Program-made: the position numbers and the translations under genes
Assembly (NCBI RefSeq): GCF_002240355.1
Contig: NZ_CP016353.1
Coordinates: forward strand, 1,228,501 to 1,292,500
From: Prauserella marina
GTDB taxonomy: Bacteria; Actinomycetota; Actinomycetes; Mycobacteriales; Pseudonocardiaceae
Reading direction: 5' to 3'
DNA length: 64,000 nucleotides
In this document: positions 24,315-32,653 of the stretch, piece after piece
How positions within the stretch are numbered: the first letter of the stretch is position 1
Layout of the letters: each line of letters starts with the position of its first letter
Notes under the pieces: model-generated
Databases searched by the model: none
What the model saw: only the letters and a program-made list of their open reading frames with translations
Told to the model about the DNA's origin: nothing

Positions 24315-25132
24315 CCATAACGACGAGCAAACTCGGCGCTCGCGCACGCACGGCTGGTCTCAGCGTCGTGGTGCTGTTCGTGGCGGCGTTGCTGTGGGAG
24401 GCGGGCGCGCGAGCGCTGTCCTCGATCTTCGTGCCACCTCTTTCCGAGGTTCTTGTCCACATCGGAGACGAATGGTTCGGCGGCCCCGCCTACCAGCTCT
24501 TCCTCAGTGACAGCCTGATCGGCACCGTGTGGCCCAGCATCGTGAGGGTCGTTCCTTCCTTCGTGATCGGGGCTCTCGCCGCCGTCGTTCTCGGTGTCGC
24601 CATCGGACTGCTGCGGCCACTGCGAGACACCCTGTACCCGCTCATCCACTTCCTGCGCTCGATCCCCTCGGCCGCGAAGGTACCGCTTTTCGTCGTCCTG
24701 CTCGGCATCGGCGACGCGATGAAGATGTCGGTCATCGCGGTCGCGGTGGCCTTCCCCGTGCTCATCAACACCGTCGAGGGCGTTCGGTCCGTCGAACCCG
24801 CACTGCTCGACATGTGCAAGGTCCACCGGGTGCCCGCGCGCAAGAGAGTGTTCGGCATCGTGCTGCCCAGCGCGTCCCCGCACATCTTCGCGGGGCTGCG
24901 CATCGGAAGCGCGGTCGCGCTGATCGTGATGATCGTGGTCGAGATGCTCGCGGCCAGCGACGGCATCGGCTACTTCGTCCTCTACGCCCAGCGGCAGTTC
25001 CGGTTCCTCGACATGTGGGCTGGACTGCTACTGCTCGCGGTGTTCGGCTACCTGCTCAACCTCGGACTCAACCTGCTGGAACGGCGGGTACTCGGCTGGC
25101 ATGCCAAGGCCCGCGCCGGGACCGGCCACTGA
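24311..25132 (+). CDS. SsuC/TauC-type ABC transporter permease (second of two)
   Basis: 273 residues. GTG 24311 overlaps the stop of the first permease (GTGA) and is preceded by AAGGAGG. It has six predicted membrane helices, and the cytoplasmic EAA-type loop LLDMCKVHRVPARKRVFGIVLPSASPHI is the ATPase-contact motif. Its pairing with the preceding permease implies a heterodimeric channel, whereas SsuC/TauC transporters generally use a homodimer. The opening sequence TTSKLGARARTAGLSVVV has no cleavable signal. It works with the lipoprotein and ATPase that follow. Confidence 0.9.
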   Translation: MTITTSKLGARARTAGLSVVVLFVAALLWEAGARALSSIFVPPLSEVLVHIGDEWFGGPAYQLFLSDSLIGTVWPSIVRVVPSFVIGALAAVVLGVAIGLLRPLRDTLYPLIHFLRSIPSAAKVPLFVVLLGIGDAMKMSVIAVAVAFPVLINTVEGVRSVEPALLDMCKVHRVPARKRVFGIVLPSASPHIFAGLRIGSAVALIVMIVVEMLAASDGIGYFVLYAQRQFRFLDMWAGLLLLAVFGYLLNLGLNLLERRVLGWHAKARAGTGH

Positions 25133-25176
25133 AACCTCCCACCCTTCCCGAACGACTGCAATCAAAGGAGATTCGC

Positions 25177-26163
25177 ATGGGTTACCGACGTCGTGCGACG
25201 GCGATCGTCGCACTGCTGCTCGGCGCTGCCGGACTCGCCGGTTGTGGCGGATCCACGCCCTCGGCGGACGAGGGAGCCTCATTCGTGTACGGCACGGTCA
25301 GCACCGGAATCGTGTCCCGCGAGGTCATGGCGGCCGACAAACTCGGCTACCTCGACGAGGCCGGTGTCGATCTGAGCGTCAAGAAGCTCCAGTCCGACAC
25401 CATGTTGACGCCGCTCATGGCCAACGGCGAGACCTCGATCGGCTACCTCACCTACGTGACGACGGTGACCGCGCTGCGCTCGGGTATCCCGTTGCGCATG
25501 GTCAGCGGCATCCAGGAACTGGAGCCCGACATCCAGACGGTCTGGGTGCCCAAGGATTCGCCCGTCACCTCGATCGCGGACTTCAAGGGCAAGACCATCG
25601 GTGTCTCAGCGGTCGGCGGATACGGCAACGTCCTTTTCGGAGAGGCGCTGGCCACCGAGGGGCTCACACTGGAGGACGTCACCCTCACCGAGGTGTCGTT
25701 CAGCGACATGGCCTCGGCGCTGGAACGCGGCGACATCGACCTCGGCTGGCTGCCCGCGCCGTTCGCGGCGGCGCAGCGCGCCAACCCGGACACCCCGTTG
25801 CGCCAGGTCGTCGACTTCAACGACATTCCAGCCCTCACCGGACTGCCCCAGGGCGGCGTCGTCGCCACGGCCGAGTTCTACGAGCAGAACCCGGAAACCA
25901 TCGGCAAATTCAGGGAACAGGAAAAGCGCGCGGCCGACTACCTTCGCGAGAATCCCGACTACGACAGGGAACTGCAGAAGGAACTCGCGGGCTACGAGCC
26001 TTCGGTCACCTCCGAACTTCCGCTACAGGGCTACGCGGGCTCGTTCTCGGCTGACGACCTCGAACGGCTCCTCACGCTGATGACCAAGTACGGGCTGCTC
26101 GAAGAGGGCGACGAGGTCGACCTCGGCGCCTTCGTCGGAGACCTCGGGAACGCGGAGGACTGA
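25177..26163 (+). CDS. Substrate-binding lipoprotein of the SsuABC/NitT-type importer
   Basis: 328 residues from ATG 25177, with AAAGGAG 6 bases upstream. The lipoprotein signal is clear: YRRRA, a hydrophobic core and LAGC with Cys23. The mature part is a type II periplasmic-binding fold: FVYGTVSTGIVSREVMAADKLGYLDEAGVDL at the start, SIADFKGKTIGVSAVGGYGNVL at the hinge region and DIDLGWLPAPFAAAQ. This matches the NMT1/ABC nitrate-taurine-aromatic sulfonate family (PF09084/PF13379-like). The ligand is not predictable; the context suggests an aromatic acid. Confidence 0.9.
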   Translation: MGYRRRATAIVALLLGAAGLAGCGGSTPSADEGASFVYGTVSTGIVSREVMAADKLGYLDEAGVDLSVKKLQSDTMLTPLMANGETSIGYLTYVTTVTALRSGIPLRMVSGIQELEPDIQTVWVPKDSPVTSIADFKGKTIGVSAVGGYGNVLFGEALATEGLTLEDVTLTEVSFSDMASALERGDIDLGWLPAPFAAAQRANPDTPLRQVVDFNDIPALTGLPQGGVVATAEFYEQNPETIGKFREQEKRAADYLRENPDYDRELQKELAGYEPSVTSELPLQGYAGSFSADDLERLLTLMTKYGLLEEGDEVDLGAFVGDLGNAED

Positions 26164-26166
26164 GCC

Positions 26167-26967
26167 GTGGCCCCATTGATGAGCGTGCAGGGTCTCGGCG
26201 TCACCTACGGTTCGGGCCCCTCGGCGGTGCGCGCGATCGACGAGCTGAGCTTCGACGTGCGAGGCGGTGAGTTCCTCACCGTCGTCGGACCTTCCGGCTG
26301 CGGGAAGACGACGTTGCTGCGATGTGTCGCGGGCCTGATGGCGCCGACCAACGGGGCGGTGCTCTTCGAGGGCGCCGCCGTGGCGGGTCCCCCCGCCGGG
26401 CTCGCCATGGTGTTCCAGGACTACAGCAGGTCGCTCATGCCGTGGCGCACCGTGCACGACAACGTGACCTTCCCGCTGTCCAACGCGGGAACCGCCAAGG
26501 CGGAGCGCGACCGGCTTGCCGAGGAGTCGCTGAGAGCCGTCGGCGTCGACCATTTCGCCGACAAGCACCCGTGGCAGCTTTCTGGGGGAATGCAGCAGCG
26601 GGTCGCGATCGCGAGGGCGCTTGCCTACCGGCCCAAGCTGCTGCTGATGGACGAACCCTTCGCGGCCGTCGACGCACAGACGAGGGCCGACCTCGAAGAC
26701 CTCGTCCTCAAGGTCAAGCGCGAGTTCGAGGTGACGATCATGTTCGTCACCCACGACATCGACGAATCGGTCTATCTCGGCGACCGTGTCGTGGTGTTGT
26801 CCAAGCCGCCGACGCATGTCGACCGCATCGTCGACGTCGACCTCGGCGACGACCGCGACCAGGTGACGACCAAGGAAACACCCGAGTTCGCGCATCTGCG
26901 GGCCGACGTGTTCCGCGCGATCAAGGAATTGGGCGCGACCTCGGCACCAGCGCTGAACGGCAACTAG
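26167..26967 (+). CDS. SsuB/TauB-type ABC transporter ATP-binding protein
   Basis: 266 residues from GTG 26167, only 3 bases after the binding-protein stop. Walker A GPSGCGKTT, Q-loop VFQDYSRSLMPWRTV, signature LSGGMQQRVAIARAL, Walker B LLLMDEPFAAVDAQTR and switch VTHDIDESVYLGDRV are intact. The SLMPW Q-loop and the DEPFAAVD form are characteristic of the SsuB/TauB/NrtD subfamily. It energises the two permeases encoded upstream. Confidence 0.95.
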   Translation: MAPLMSVQGLGVTYGSGPSAVRAIDELSFDVRGGEFLTVVGPSGCGKTTLLRCVAGLMAPTNGAVLFEGAAVAGPPAGLAMVFQDYSRSLMPWRTVHDNVTFPLSNAGTAKAERDRLAEESLRAVGVDHFADKHPWQLSGGMQQRVAIARALAYRPKLLLMDEPFAAVDAQTRADLEDLVLKVKREFEVTIMFVTHDIDESVYLGDRVVVLSKPPTHVDRIVDVDLGDDRDQVTTKETPEFAHLRADVFRAIKELGATSAPALNGN

Positions 26968-26984
26968 AAAGTAAGGAGAGCACG

Positions 26985-28187
26985 GTGGACGTTGGAACCG
27001 CGTACGGGCGCCCGCAGGGCAGCACGTTGCCGGAACTGTCCAAGGTCGGTCCCGGCACCCCCTACGGCGAGGTGCTGCGCCGGTACTGGCAACCCGTCGC
27101 GCTCACCAGTGACGCGACGACGACGCCGAAGCGGCTGAAGATCCTCGGCGAGGACCTGATTCTGTTCAGGACGAAGTCGGGCAGGGCAGGTCTGCTCGCT
27201 CCCGACTGCGCGCACAGGGGAGCGTCGCTGTACTACGGCGGGGTCGAGGACGACGGCATTCGCTGCTGTTACCACGGCTGGCTGTTCGACCCGGAGGGAC
27301 GCTGCCTTGAGCAGCCGTGCGAGCCGGACAACGGACGGCACAGGGACCGGGTCAGGCAACCCTGGTATCCGGTGAGGGAGTATCACGGGCTGCTCTTCGC
27401 CTATCTGGGACCGCCCGACCGGAAACCGGCCTTCCCCGTGTACGACGTGCTCGACGACGACAGCTTCGGCACGATCATCGCCGACGACAACAGTTTCGGC
27501 GGTGGCGGACCGGCCGAGCTGGACTTCAATTGGCTCTACCACTGGGAGAACGTGCTCGACCCGTTCCACGTCCCGATCCTGCACGCCCGCTTCAGCGGAA
27601 CCCAGTTCGTGCCGGCCATGGCGATCCTGCCCGAATGCAAGTTCGAGTACACGCAGGTCGGCGTCAGGGTGCGCTCGTTCCGCCAGCTCACCGAGCGCGA
27701 ACAGCTCGACAGGGTCACCGAGGTCGTCTTCCCCAACATCCGGCTCGTGGCGAGCCCCAAACTCACCGCGGCGGGACCCGCCAGGTTCGTCGGCTGGGTC
27801 GTTCCCTTCGACGACACCAACTGCAAGGTGTTCACCCTCGCGAGGGTCGATCATCCCGACGCCCTGACCGAGGAGCGCAGCAGGGTCGGCGGCAAGCTGT
27901 GGCACGAGCTCGGCGAGGCGGAACACAGGAGATACCCGGGTGACTACGAGGCGCAGAAGTCGCAGGGTGATGTGGCGAGCCGCTCGCGGGAGTTCCTCAC
28001 GACGACCGACCAGGGCGTCACGATGCTGCGCAGGATGATGGCCAAGCAGGCGAAACTCGTCGCGGAAGGCGGTGATCCCGCCGGCGTTGTGCTCCACCCC
28101 GATTCCGGGGACACCGTGTCGTTCCGCATCGAGGCAGGCAACTACATCAGCGTGCGGGACGAGCCTGCCAACGCCCCGGCTCGCTGA
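26985..28187 (+). CDS. Rieske non-heme iron oxygenase, VanA/phthalate-dioxygenase-like oxygenase component
   Basis: 400 residues from GTG 26985, with AAGGAG 6 bases upstream. The Rieske cluster ligands are Cys75-x-His77 (CAHRG) and Cys94-x2-His97 (CCYHGW). The catalytic domain has the mononuclear iron motif in NVLDPFHVPILH, with His195 and His200. The electron-bridging Asp is probably Asp192. The protein is of the single-subunit, alpha-only type with large C-terminal domain, as in vanillate O-demethylase and phthalate dioxygenase. The reductase is encoded next, 13 bases after the stop. With the transporter in front and homoprotocatechuate genes nearby, O-demethylation or hydroxylation of a phenylacetate-type acid is likely but unproven. 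Confidence 0.88.
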   Translation: MDVGTAYGRPQGSTLPELSKVGPGTPYGEVLRRYWQPVALTSDATTTPKRLKILGEDLILFRTKSGRAGLLAPDCAHRGASLYYGGVEDDGIRCCYHGWLFDPEGRCLEQPCEPDNGRHRDRVRQPWYPVREYHGLLFAYLGPPDRKPAFPVYDVLDDDSFGTIIADDNSFGGGGPAELDFNWLYHWENVLDPFHVPILHARFSGTQFVPAMAILPECKFEYTQVGVRVRSFRQLTEREQLDRVTEVVFPNIRLVASPKLTAAGPARFVGWVVPFDDTNCKVFTLARVDHPDALTEERSRVGGKLWHELGEAEHRRYPGDYEAQKSQGDVASRSREFLTTTDQGVTMLRRMMAKQAKLVAEGGDPAGVVLHPDSGDTVSFRIEAGNYISVRDEPANAPAR

Positions 28188-28200
28188 CGAGGAGGACGAC

Positions 28201-29187
28201 GTGACCGCCGGAATCGCGGCAGAACCTCGCCGCGCCGATCTCCAGCACGAGCAGCGACAGGTCAGGGTGACCGCCATGACCTGGCAGGCCGAAGGGGTGC
28301 TTTCGCTGGTTCTCGCCGATCCCGATGGCGGTGAGCTGCGGCCGTGGGAGCCGGGTGCCCACATCGACCTGCTGCTCGGCAACGGCCTCGAACGGCAGTA
28401 CTCGTTGTGCGGCGACCCGGCGGACACGACCACCTGGACGGTCGCGGTGCTCGCCGAACCGGCCAGCAGAGGCGGATCGGCGTGGATCCACCGGACGTTG
28501 CGGCCAGGCGACGTCCTCACGGCCCGTGGACCGAGGAACAACTTCCCACTCGCCGACGCTTCGCGGTACCTGTTCATCGCGGGAGGCATCGGGATCACGC
28601 CGATCCTGCCGATGGTGCACGCCGTCGCCAGGACCGGCGGTGCCCCATGGCGATTGTTGTACGGCGGCCGCAGGCGGGATTCGATGGCGTTTCTCCCCGC
28701 GATCGAACGGTTCGGGGACAACGCTCTCGTGCGCCCGGAGGACGAGACGGGGCTGCTCGACCTCGCCGCCGCGCTCGACTGGGCCGAGCCGGGAGGGGTT
28801 GTCTACTGTTGTGGGCCCGAAGCGCTGATCACGGCTGTCGAGGCGGCGTGCCGGGCGCGCGGGATCGCGCTGCGGGTCGAACGGTTCGCCGCGAAGGCGC
28901 TGGACTCTTCGGCTGAGCCCGGTGCGTTCCAGGTCGACTGCCGCAGGTCGGGCGTCACCATCGAGGTCGGCAGTGACCAGTCCATTGTGGATGCCGTAGA
29001 GGCCGCTGGGCTCGGGCCGCGATACTCCTGCCTCGACGGGGTCTGCGGCACCTGCGAGACGGCGGTGCTGGAAGGCGAACCCGAGCACCGGGACTCCATC
29101 CTCAGCCAGGACGAACGGGATGCCGGTGACACGATGATGATCTGCGTGTCCCGCAGCCGCTCCGGCCGGCTGGTACTCGATCTGTGA
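28201..29187 (+). CDS. VanB/PDR-type oxygenase reductase (flavin, NAD(P)H, 2Fe-2S ferredoxin)
   Basis: 328 residues from GTG 28201, preceded by GAGGAGG. It passes electrons from NAD(P)H to the adjacent Rieske oxygenase. Domain order is the phthalate-dioxygenase-reductase type: flavin-binding barrel with RQYSL (65-69), nucleotide-binding domain with LFIAGGIGITPILPMV (124-139) and VVYCCGPE (200-207), then a C-terminal plant-type ferredoxin with Cys277, Cys282, Cys285 and Cys315. All cluster cysteines are present. The gene follows the oxygenase by 13 bases, so the two form a VanAB-like two-component enzyme. Confidence 0.92.
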   Translation: MTAGIAAEPRRADLQHEQRQVRVTAMTWQAEGVLSLVLADPDGGELRPWEPGAHIDLLLGNGLERQYSLCGDPADTTTWTVAVLAEPASRGGSAWIHRTLRPGDVLTARGPRNNFPLADASRYLFIAGGIGITPILPMVHAVARTGGAPWRLLYGGRRRDSMAFLPAIERFGDNALVRPEDETGLLDLAAALDWAEPGGVVYCCGPEALITAVEAACRARGIALRVERFAAKALDSSAEPGAFQVDCRRSGVTIEVGSDQSIVDAVEAAGLGPRYSCLDGVCGTCETAVLEGEPEHRDSILSQDERDAGDTMMICVSRSRSGRLVLDL

Positions 29188-29663
29188 AGGCGGACATGAC
29201 AACCTCGGCAACCGAACCCCGGCCGCTGGCCATGCTAGACATCGACGGCGTGCTGGTGCTGGAGAATCCCGTCGTTCCGGTGGAGACGCACACCGTGAGC
29301 GCCTACCGGCGCTGGGCGAGGGAGGTGCGGATCCCGGTCGGAGCGGCGGAGTCGGTGCGTGAGCTCGCACGGCGGTTCGACATCGTGTGGACGACGGCCT
29401 GGTCGCACAACGCGCACATCGCCCTCGCCCCCGCGCTCGGCCTGCCTGAGGAGCCGTGGCCGTTTCTCGCCGTCCAGTTCAACAAGCTGCCCGCGATCAG
29501 GGCGTATGCCGGGGGACGGCCGTGGGTGTGGATCGACGACAGCATTCACGACCTCGGTGAGATTCCGGCTCCCGCCGACGGCCTCCTCGTGCCGGTCGAC
29601 GGCAGCAGGGGAATCACCGAGATCGATCCCGCCGAACTGCTGGAGAAGCTGAGCCGGTTGTGA
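29184..29663 (+). CDS. Small HAD-like hydrolase domain protein
   Basis: 159 residues if GTG 29184 is used, which overlaps the stop of the reductase gene; ATG 29196 is an alternative with AAGG upstream. The HAD motif I is MLDIDGVLVL (nucleophile and general-acid Asp), motif II is probably WTTAWS, and the C-terminal acidic pair is WIDDS. This short form matches the HAD domain named for Swiss-army-knife RNA-repair proteins, mostly found as stand-alone proteins in actinobacteria with no known substrate. Position suggests co-transcription with the oxygenase operon, but a role in it is not apparent. Confidence 0.82.
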   Translation: MKADMTTSATEPRPLAMLDIDGVLVLENPVVPVETHTVSAYRRWAREVRIPVGAAESVRELARRFDIVWTTAWSHNAHIALAPALGLPEEPWPFLAVQFNKLPAIRAYAGGRPWVWIDDSIHDLGEIPAPADGLLVPVDGSRGITEIDPAELLEKLSRL

Positions 29664-29779
29664 GCGGCGCGTGGCCCACGTCCACAGGGGGGCCAGGACG
29701 AGTGAGCGGAGTGACGTGCTGTAAAAAGTAGCAGGATTGAGCACTGACAACAGGGTTCACTCCGTACTCAGATGATCAA

Positions 29780-30055
29780 GTGCCAGCGCGTCGACCTCCC
29801 GATCCCCGACTCAGTGCACTCGGCCGCGCGCTGAAACGCGTGAGGACCGAGCGTGGACTGACCCTCGACGAACTCGCCGCCCGAAGCGGTGTCTCGCGCA
29901 GGGTGCTTTCGTATGCCGAGGGCGGCCTCATCAATCCGGGGATACTGAGCTTCGTGGCCATCGTGCGCGCGCTCGGCATCGACTCCGCCGAACTTCTCCA
30001 GCCCATGATGGACGAGATGGAGAAACAGGCAGTTCAAGAGCAGGCCCCGGGCTAA
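29780..30055 (+). CDS. Small XRE/Cro-type helix-turn-helix protein
   Basis: 91 residues from GTG 29780. Nearly the whole protein is a single HTH_3 domain: LGRALKRVRTERGLTLDELAARSGVSRRVLSYAEGGLINPGILSFVAIVRALGI. There is no DUF5753 or other ligand domain. A short Glu/Gln-rich tail follows. It could be a small repressor; no target is evident, although an inverted-repeat promoter lies about 530 bases downstream. Confidence 0.85.
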   Translation: MPARRPPDPRLSALGRALKRVRTERGLTLDELAARSGVSRRVLSYAEGGLINPGILSFVAIVRALGIDSAELLQPMMDEMEKQAVQEQAPG

Positions 30056-30583
30056 CACCCTCCATTGTGGCTGGCATCCGGTGCCGGTCGCGCCGAGAAT
30101 GCGTGCGCATCGGTCCGGAGAATCGTTCTATCTCTCGGAGAACGTCCAGCTCACCTGATTTCGAGCCGGGTGGAGCGAAGTGCGCGGCATATGTCTCGGT
30201 GTATTTACCTGTTCGTCCTCGAATTGAATATTTTCGGTGGGGTGCGTTTGTGTTCGAAGAGGAAACCCGGTTTTTCCGTGGGTGTCGCCGACCGGGGCGA
30301 GGGGGCTGGTGCGCGGTGCCGGAGGCCGCCGAACGATTTCGCGCTGTGTTCATGGGGTTTGCGGACAGTTAGCGTAACGATCAGCTACTTGGGCGGGATG
30401 TCCGATCTTCGACAGAGCCACTCCCTGCTTCGTTCCCCGGACATCCGTCCGATAGTGCCGGTCGCTTGACGACGCCGGGTGAGGTGGTGGCAGACTTGCC
30501 CTTGGATCAGGGGCCCCATCTGGTTGCGGAAAGTGATGTGGCTGCTGCTCTCACCCCGGAAGGGGGTAACAATGTCCGTGGTC
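30056..30583. other. Intergenic region between XRE and DUF397 control region
   Basis: About 530 bases without a recognisable gene. It is less GC-rich than its surroundings around 30170-30260 (for example TTGAATATTTTCGGTGGGG). Open frames on both strands are short and lack ribosome-binding sites. Confidence 0.5.
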
Positions 30584-30651
30584 TTGCGTTTTAGTTGACT
30601 CTCCTGCTCGGAGTCCTATACTCCGTGCTTGTTACATCAACTAAAACGCAA
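30584..30651 (+). promoter_or_regulatory. Promoter nested inside a 15-bp perfect inverted repeat, upstream of DUF397 gene
   Basis: TTGCGTTTTAGTTGA (30584-30598) and TCAACTAAAACGCAA (30637-30651) are perfect complements 38 bases apart. The promoter elements TTGACT (30595-30600) and TATACT (30617-30622), 16 bases apart, begin at the inner edge of the left arm. A second, inner palindrome CGGAGT-ccTAT-ACTCCG (30609-30625) overlaps the -10 element. A protein bound to both outer arms would enclose the whole core promoter. Confidence 0.75.
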
Positions 30652-30778
30652 ACTTTCACATTTATGTTGTGGTCCTATCGGTCCCACGCGTCGCTTACCC
30701 ACGTGCTTCTTGCCTCTTGCGACGCCCTATGACCTGACCAGACGTGGATATGAGAACGTTTGAGAACGGAGTCCTTGG

Positions 30779-30982
30779 ATGGTTGACGATCTCTCCCGTG
30801 CGAGCTGGCGCAAAAGCACCTACAGCGGCGGCGGCAACGACTGCGTGGAGGTCGCATTCCTCAATGAGGGAATGGCTGTGCGTGACTCGAAGAACCCGAA
30901 GGCCGGTGCGCTGCGGCTTCCCGAATCGGAGTGGAAGCTGCTGATGGCCGCCGCTCGCTCGGGAAGTCTCGATCTGCGCTAG
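30779..30982 (+). CDS. DUF397 family protein
   Basis: 67 residues from ATG 30779, with GGAG 7 bases upstream. The family pattern is complete: WRKSTYSGGGNDCVEVAFLN at the start, AVRDSKNP in the middle and LRLPESEWKLLMAAARSG at the end. DUF397 proteins are small actinobacterial regulators, usually encoded next to a DUF5753 XRE repressor, with which they form antitoxin-like or Scr1-type switch pairs affecting antibiotic production and development. Here no such partner is adjacent; the nearest HTH gene is the short XRE at 29780. It is transcribed from the inverted-repeat promoter above and ended by strong hairpins. Confidence 0.92.
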   Translation: MVDDLSRASWRKSTYSGGGNDCVEVAFLNEGMAVRDSKNPKAGALRLPESEWKLLMAAARSGSLDLR

Positions 30983-31091
30983 CGAACCTGCCCACGGCGC
31001 GGGCACGACCAGGTGCCCGGACGCGTCGCCGGGCGTGACGACGGCACCGGACCTGGACCCTGATCCGTAGCCCCTCCACGACGAGTCCCAC

Positions 31092-31165
31092 GGTGCGCCG
31101 GTGTCGGCCCGGCACCGGCGCACCGGGCGAGCAGAGCCCCGCGCCAAGCAGGTGCGGGGCTTTTT
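31092..31165 (+). terminator. Two consecutive hairpins, the second a classical intrinsic terminator
   Basis: First hairpin: 12-bp perfect stem GGTGCGCCGGTG / CACCGGCGCACC (31092-31124, 9-base loop). Second: GCCCCGC / GCGGGGC (31136-31160) followed directly by TTTTT, a true intrinsic terminator, rare in such GC-rich DNA. They lie 110-180 bases after the DUF397 stop. Confidence 0.8.
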
Positions 31166-31272
31166 GACTGCCCCCTCAAGGCTCCGTGGCGGCGTGGCGG
31201 CGAAGAAAGCCACACGTAAGCGCTGTTGGTGATCCTCGGACCGCGAAAGCGCGTTCAGGAGGGATCCCCCGC

Positions 31273-31956
31273 ATGGCTGGGAACAACAACCGGGTTCGGT
31301 ACGTCGTGTTCGGTTCCGGCGAATCGTGGTGCATCCGGCACCCCGCCCTCGCCGCGGCGGCGGCCCGGTGCAGACGGTTTGCCGAGGCGGTGCAAGCGGT
31401 AGCGCCCGTAGAGGACGGAAGACAGGCGCGGCGGAGAGCGGGAACGCGCCCGTGGCCACTGACTCTCATCGCCGACACCGACGATACCGACCCCGCGAGC
31501 TTCTACCACTACGGCGACCGGCTTGCCGCCACCGTCCCGTGCATCGAAGCGGCCATCGAGGCGGTCGAGGCCGACATCGACCGGCTGAGGGAACCCGGTG
31601 CGTTCGCGCGGTTCGCTCGTGAACTCGACCAGGCGCGCGCTGATCTGTGCCAACTCCAGTGGGTACTCGATCAGACACGGCGGTTCGTCGCGGGGCTGGA
31701 CCTCATCGGCGACCGGCTCGACGAGCTGGGCTTCGCCGCGGCCCGCCGGTACGTCGAGGTCGCCGAGTCCGCCGAACAAGCCGTCACGACCATCCACACC
31801 ATGCCACGGCACACCCCGCCGTGGCACGCGGCGGCTTGCGCGCTCGGCGAGGCGATCGCGGCCTTCGATCGCGTCGCGGCGACCGTCGACGACGAGCTGG
31901 CCGACATCGAGGCCGCGACCGACCGGCTCGTGGCGGCCCCGGTGCTGCCCGCCTGA
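31273..31956 (+). CDS. Hypothetical protein, mostly helical
   Basis: 227 residues from ATG 31273, with AGGAGGG upstream; the open frame extends further upstream but without protein-like sequence. No family is recognised. After a short N-terminus (NNNRVRYVVFGSGESWCIRH) the protein is dominated by Ala/Glu/Arg-rich amphipathic helices with hydrophobic periodicity: CIEAAIEAVEADIDRLREP, FARELDQARADLCQLQWVLD and VAATVDDELADIEAATDRL. This suggests a helical bundle or coiled coil. No signal peptide or membrane segment. Codon use is typical of its neighbours, so it is a likely real gene with unknown function. Confidence 0.7.
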   Translation: MAGNNNRVRYVVFGSGESWCIRHPALAAAAARCRRFAEAVQAVAPVEDGRQARRRAGTRPWPLTLIADTDDTDPASFYHYGDRLAATVPCIEAAIEAVEADIDRLREPGAFARFARELDQARADLCQLQWVLDQTRRFVAGLDLIGDRLDELGFAAARRYVEVAESAEQAVTTIHTMPRHTPPWHAAACALGEAIAAFDRVAATVDDELADIEAATDRLVAAPVLPA

Positions 31957-32084
31957 CTTGCGGTGCGCTTACTTCCGGTGCCGGCGTGCCCCCGGAATGT
32001 CCACTGTGGATACGAACGGGATGAATCGGCAATCGTCGGCTATTGCGGACGTGTACTGACCGCTTTGGCGGGGACGCTGGGGTC

Positions 32085-32537
32085 ATGACGAACAAGAGCG
32101 AGCACGACAAGACGGTGCACCCGCAGGCGACAGCAGGGCTTTCGGCCTACCTCGGATACCGCGACGCACCGGCGGCCATCGACTGGCTCGGTTCGGTGGC
32201 CGGGTTCGAGACGACCACGAGATTCCCCGACGCTTCCGGCGGGGTCGCCCACTCCGAACTACGGATCGGCGAGACGGCGATCGTGGTCTTCAGTGACCGG
32301 TCCGGCTACCAACGCGCGCCACGCAAGGGCGACACGTGCGGTCTCGGGCTCTACGTCATTCTCGCCGACCAGGCGGCCGTCGAGAACGTGTACGGGCGCG
32401 CGATGGCAGCCGGTGCCACCGCGGTGTGGGAGCCAGAAGGCAACGAATGGGGCAACTTCCGTTGCCGCGTCGAGGATCCGGAGGGGTTCGAATGGACCTT
32501 CGGCACCTATCGGCCCGGCCTTCCGCAAGGGTGGTGA
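32085..32537 (+). CDS. VOC (glyoxalase/bleomycin-resistance) family protein
   Basis: 150 residues from ATG 32085. The beta-alpha-beta-beta-beta modules of the VOC fold are seen as LSAYLGYRDAPAAIDWLGSVAGFETTTRF, VAHSELRIGETAIVVFSD, then GLGLYVILADQAAVENVYGRAMAAGATAVWEP and FRCRVEDPEGFEWTFGTY. The pattern DPEGFEWTFGT is typical of the PhnB-like/YciA group. Substrate and metal use are unknown. Confidence 0.88.
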   Translation: MTNKSEHDKTVHPQATAGLSAYLGYRDAPAAIDWLGSVAGFETTTRFPDASGGVAHSELRIGETAIVVFSDRSGYQRAPRKGDTCGLGLYVILADQAAVENVYGRAMAAGATAVWEPEGNEWGNFRCRVEDPEGFEWTFGTYRPGLPQGW

Positions 32538-32653
32538 CGACGGCTCCGCGACCTCGGAACATCGCGAACCGGCAACCGGCAGGCCGCACCTCGTCCCACC
32601 GGTACTACGCTGTGCTGGCCACCACACCCGGTTTTCCGATCAGCGAGGTCGAG

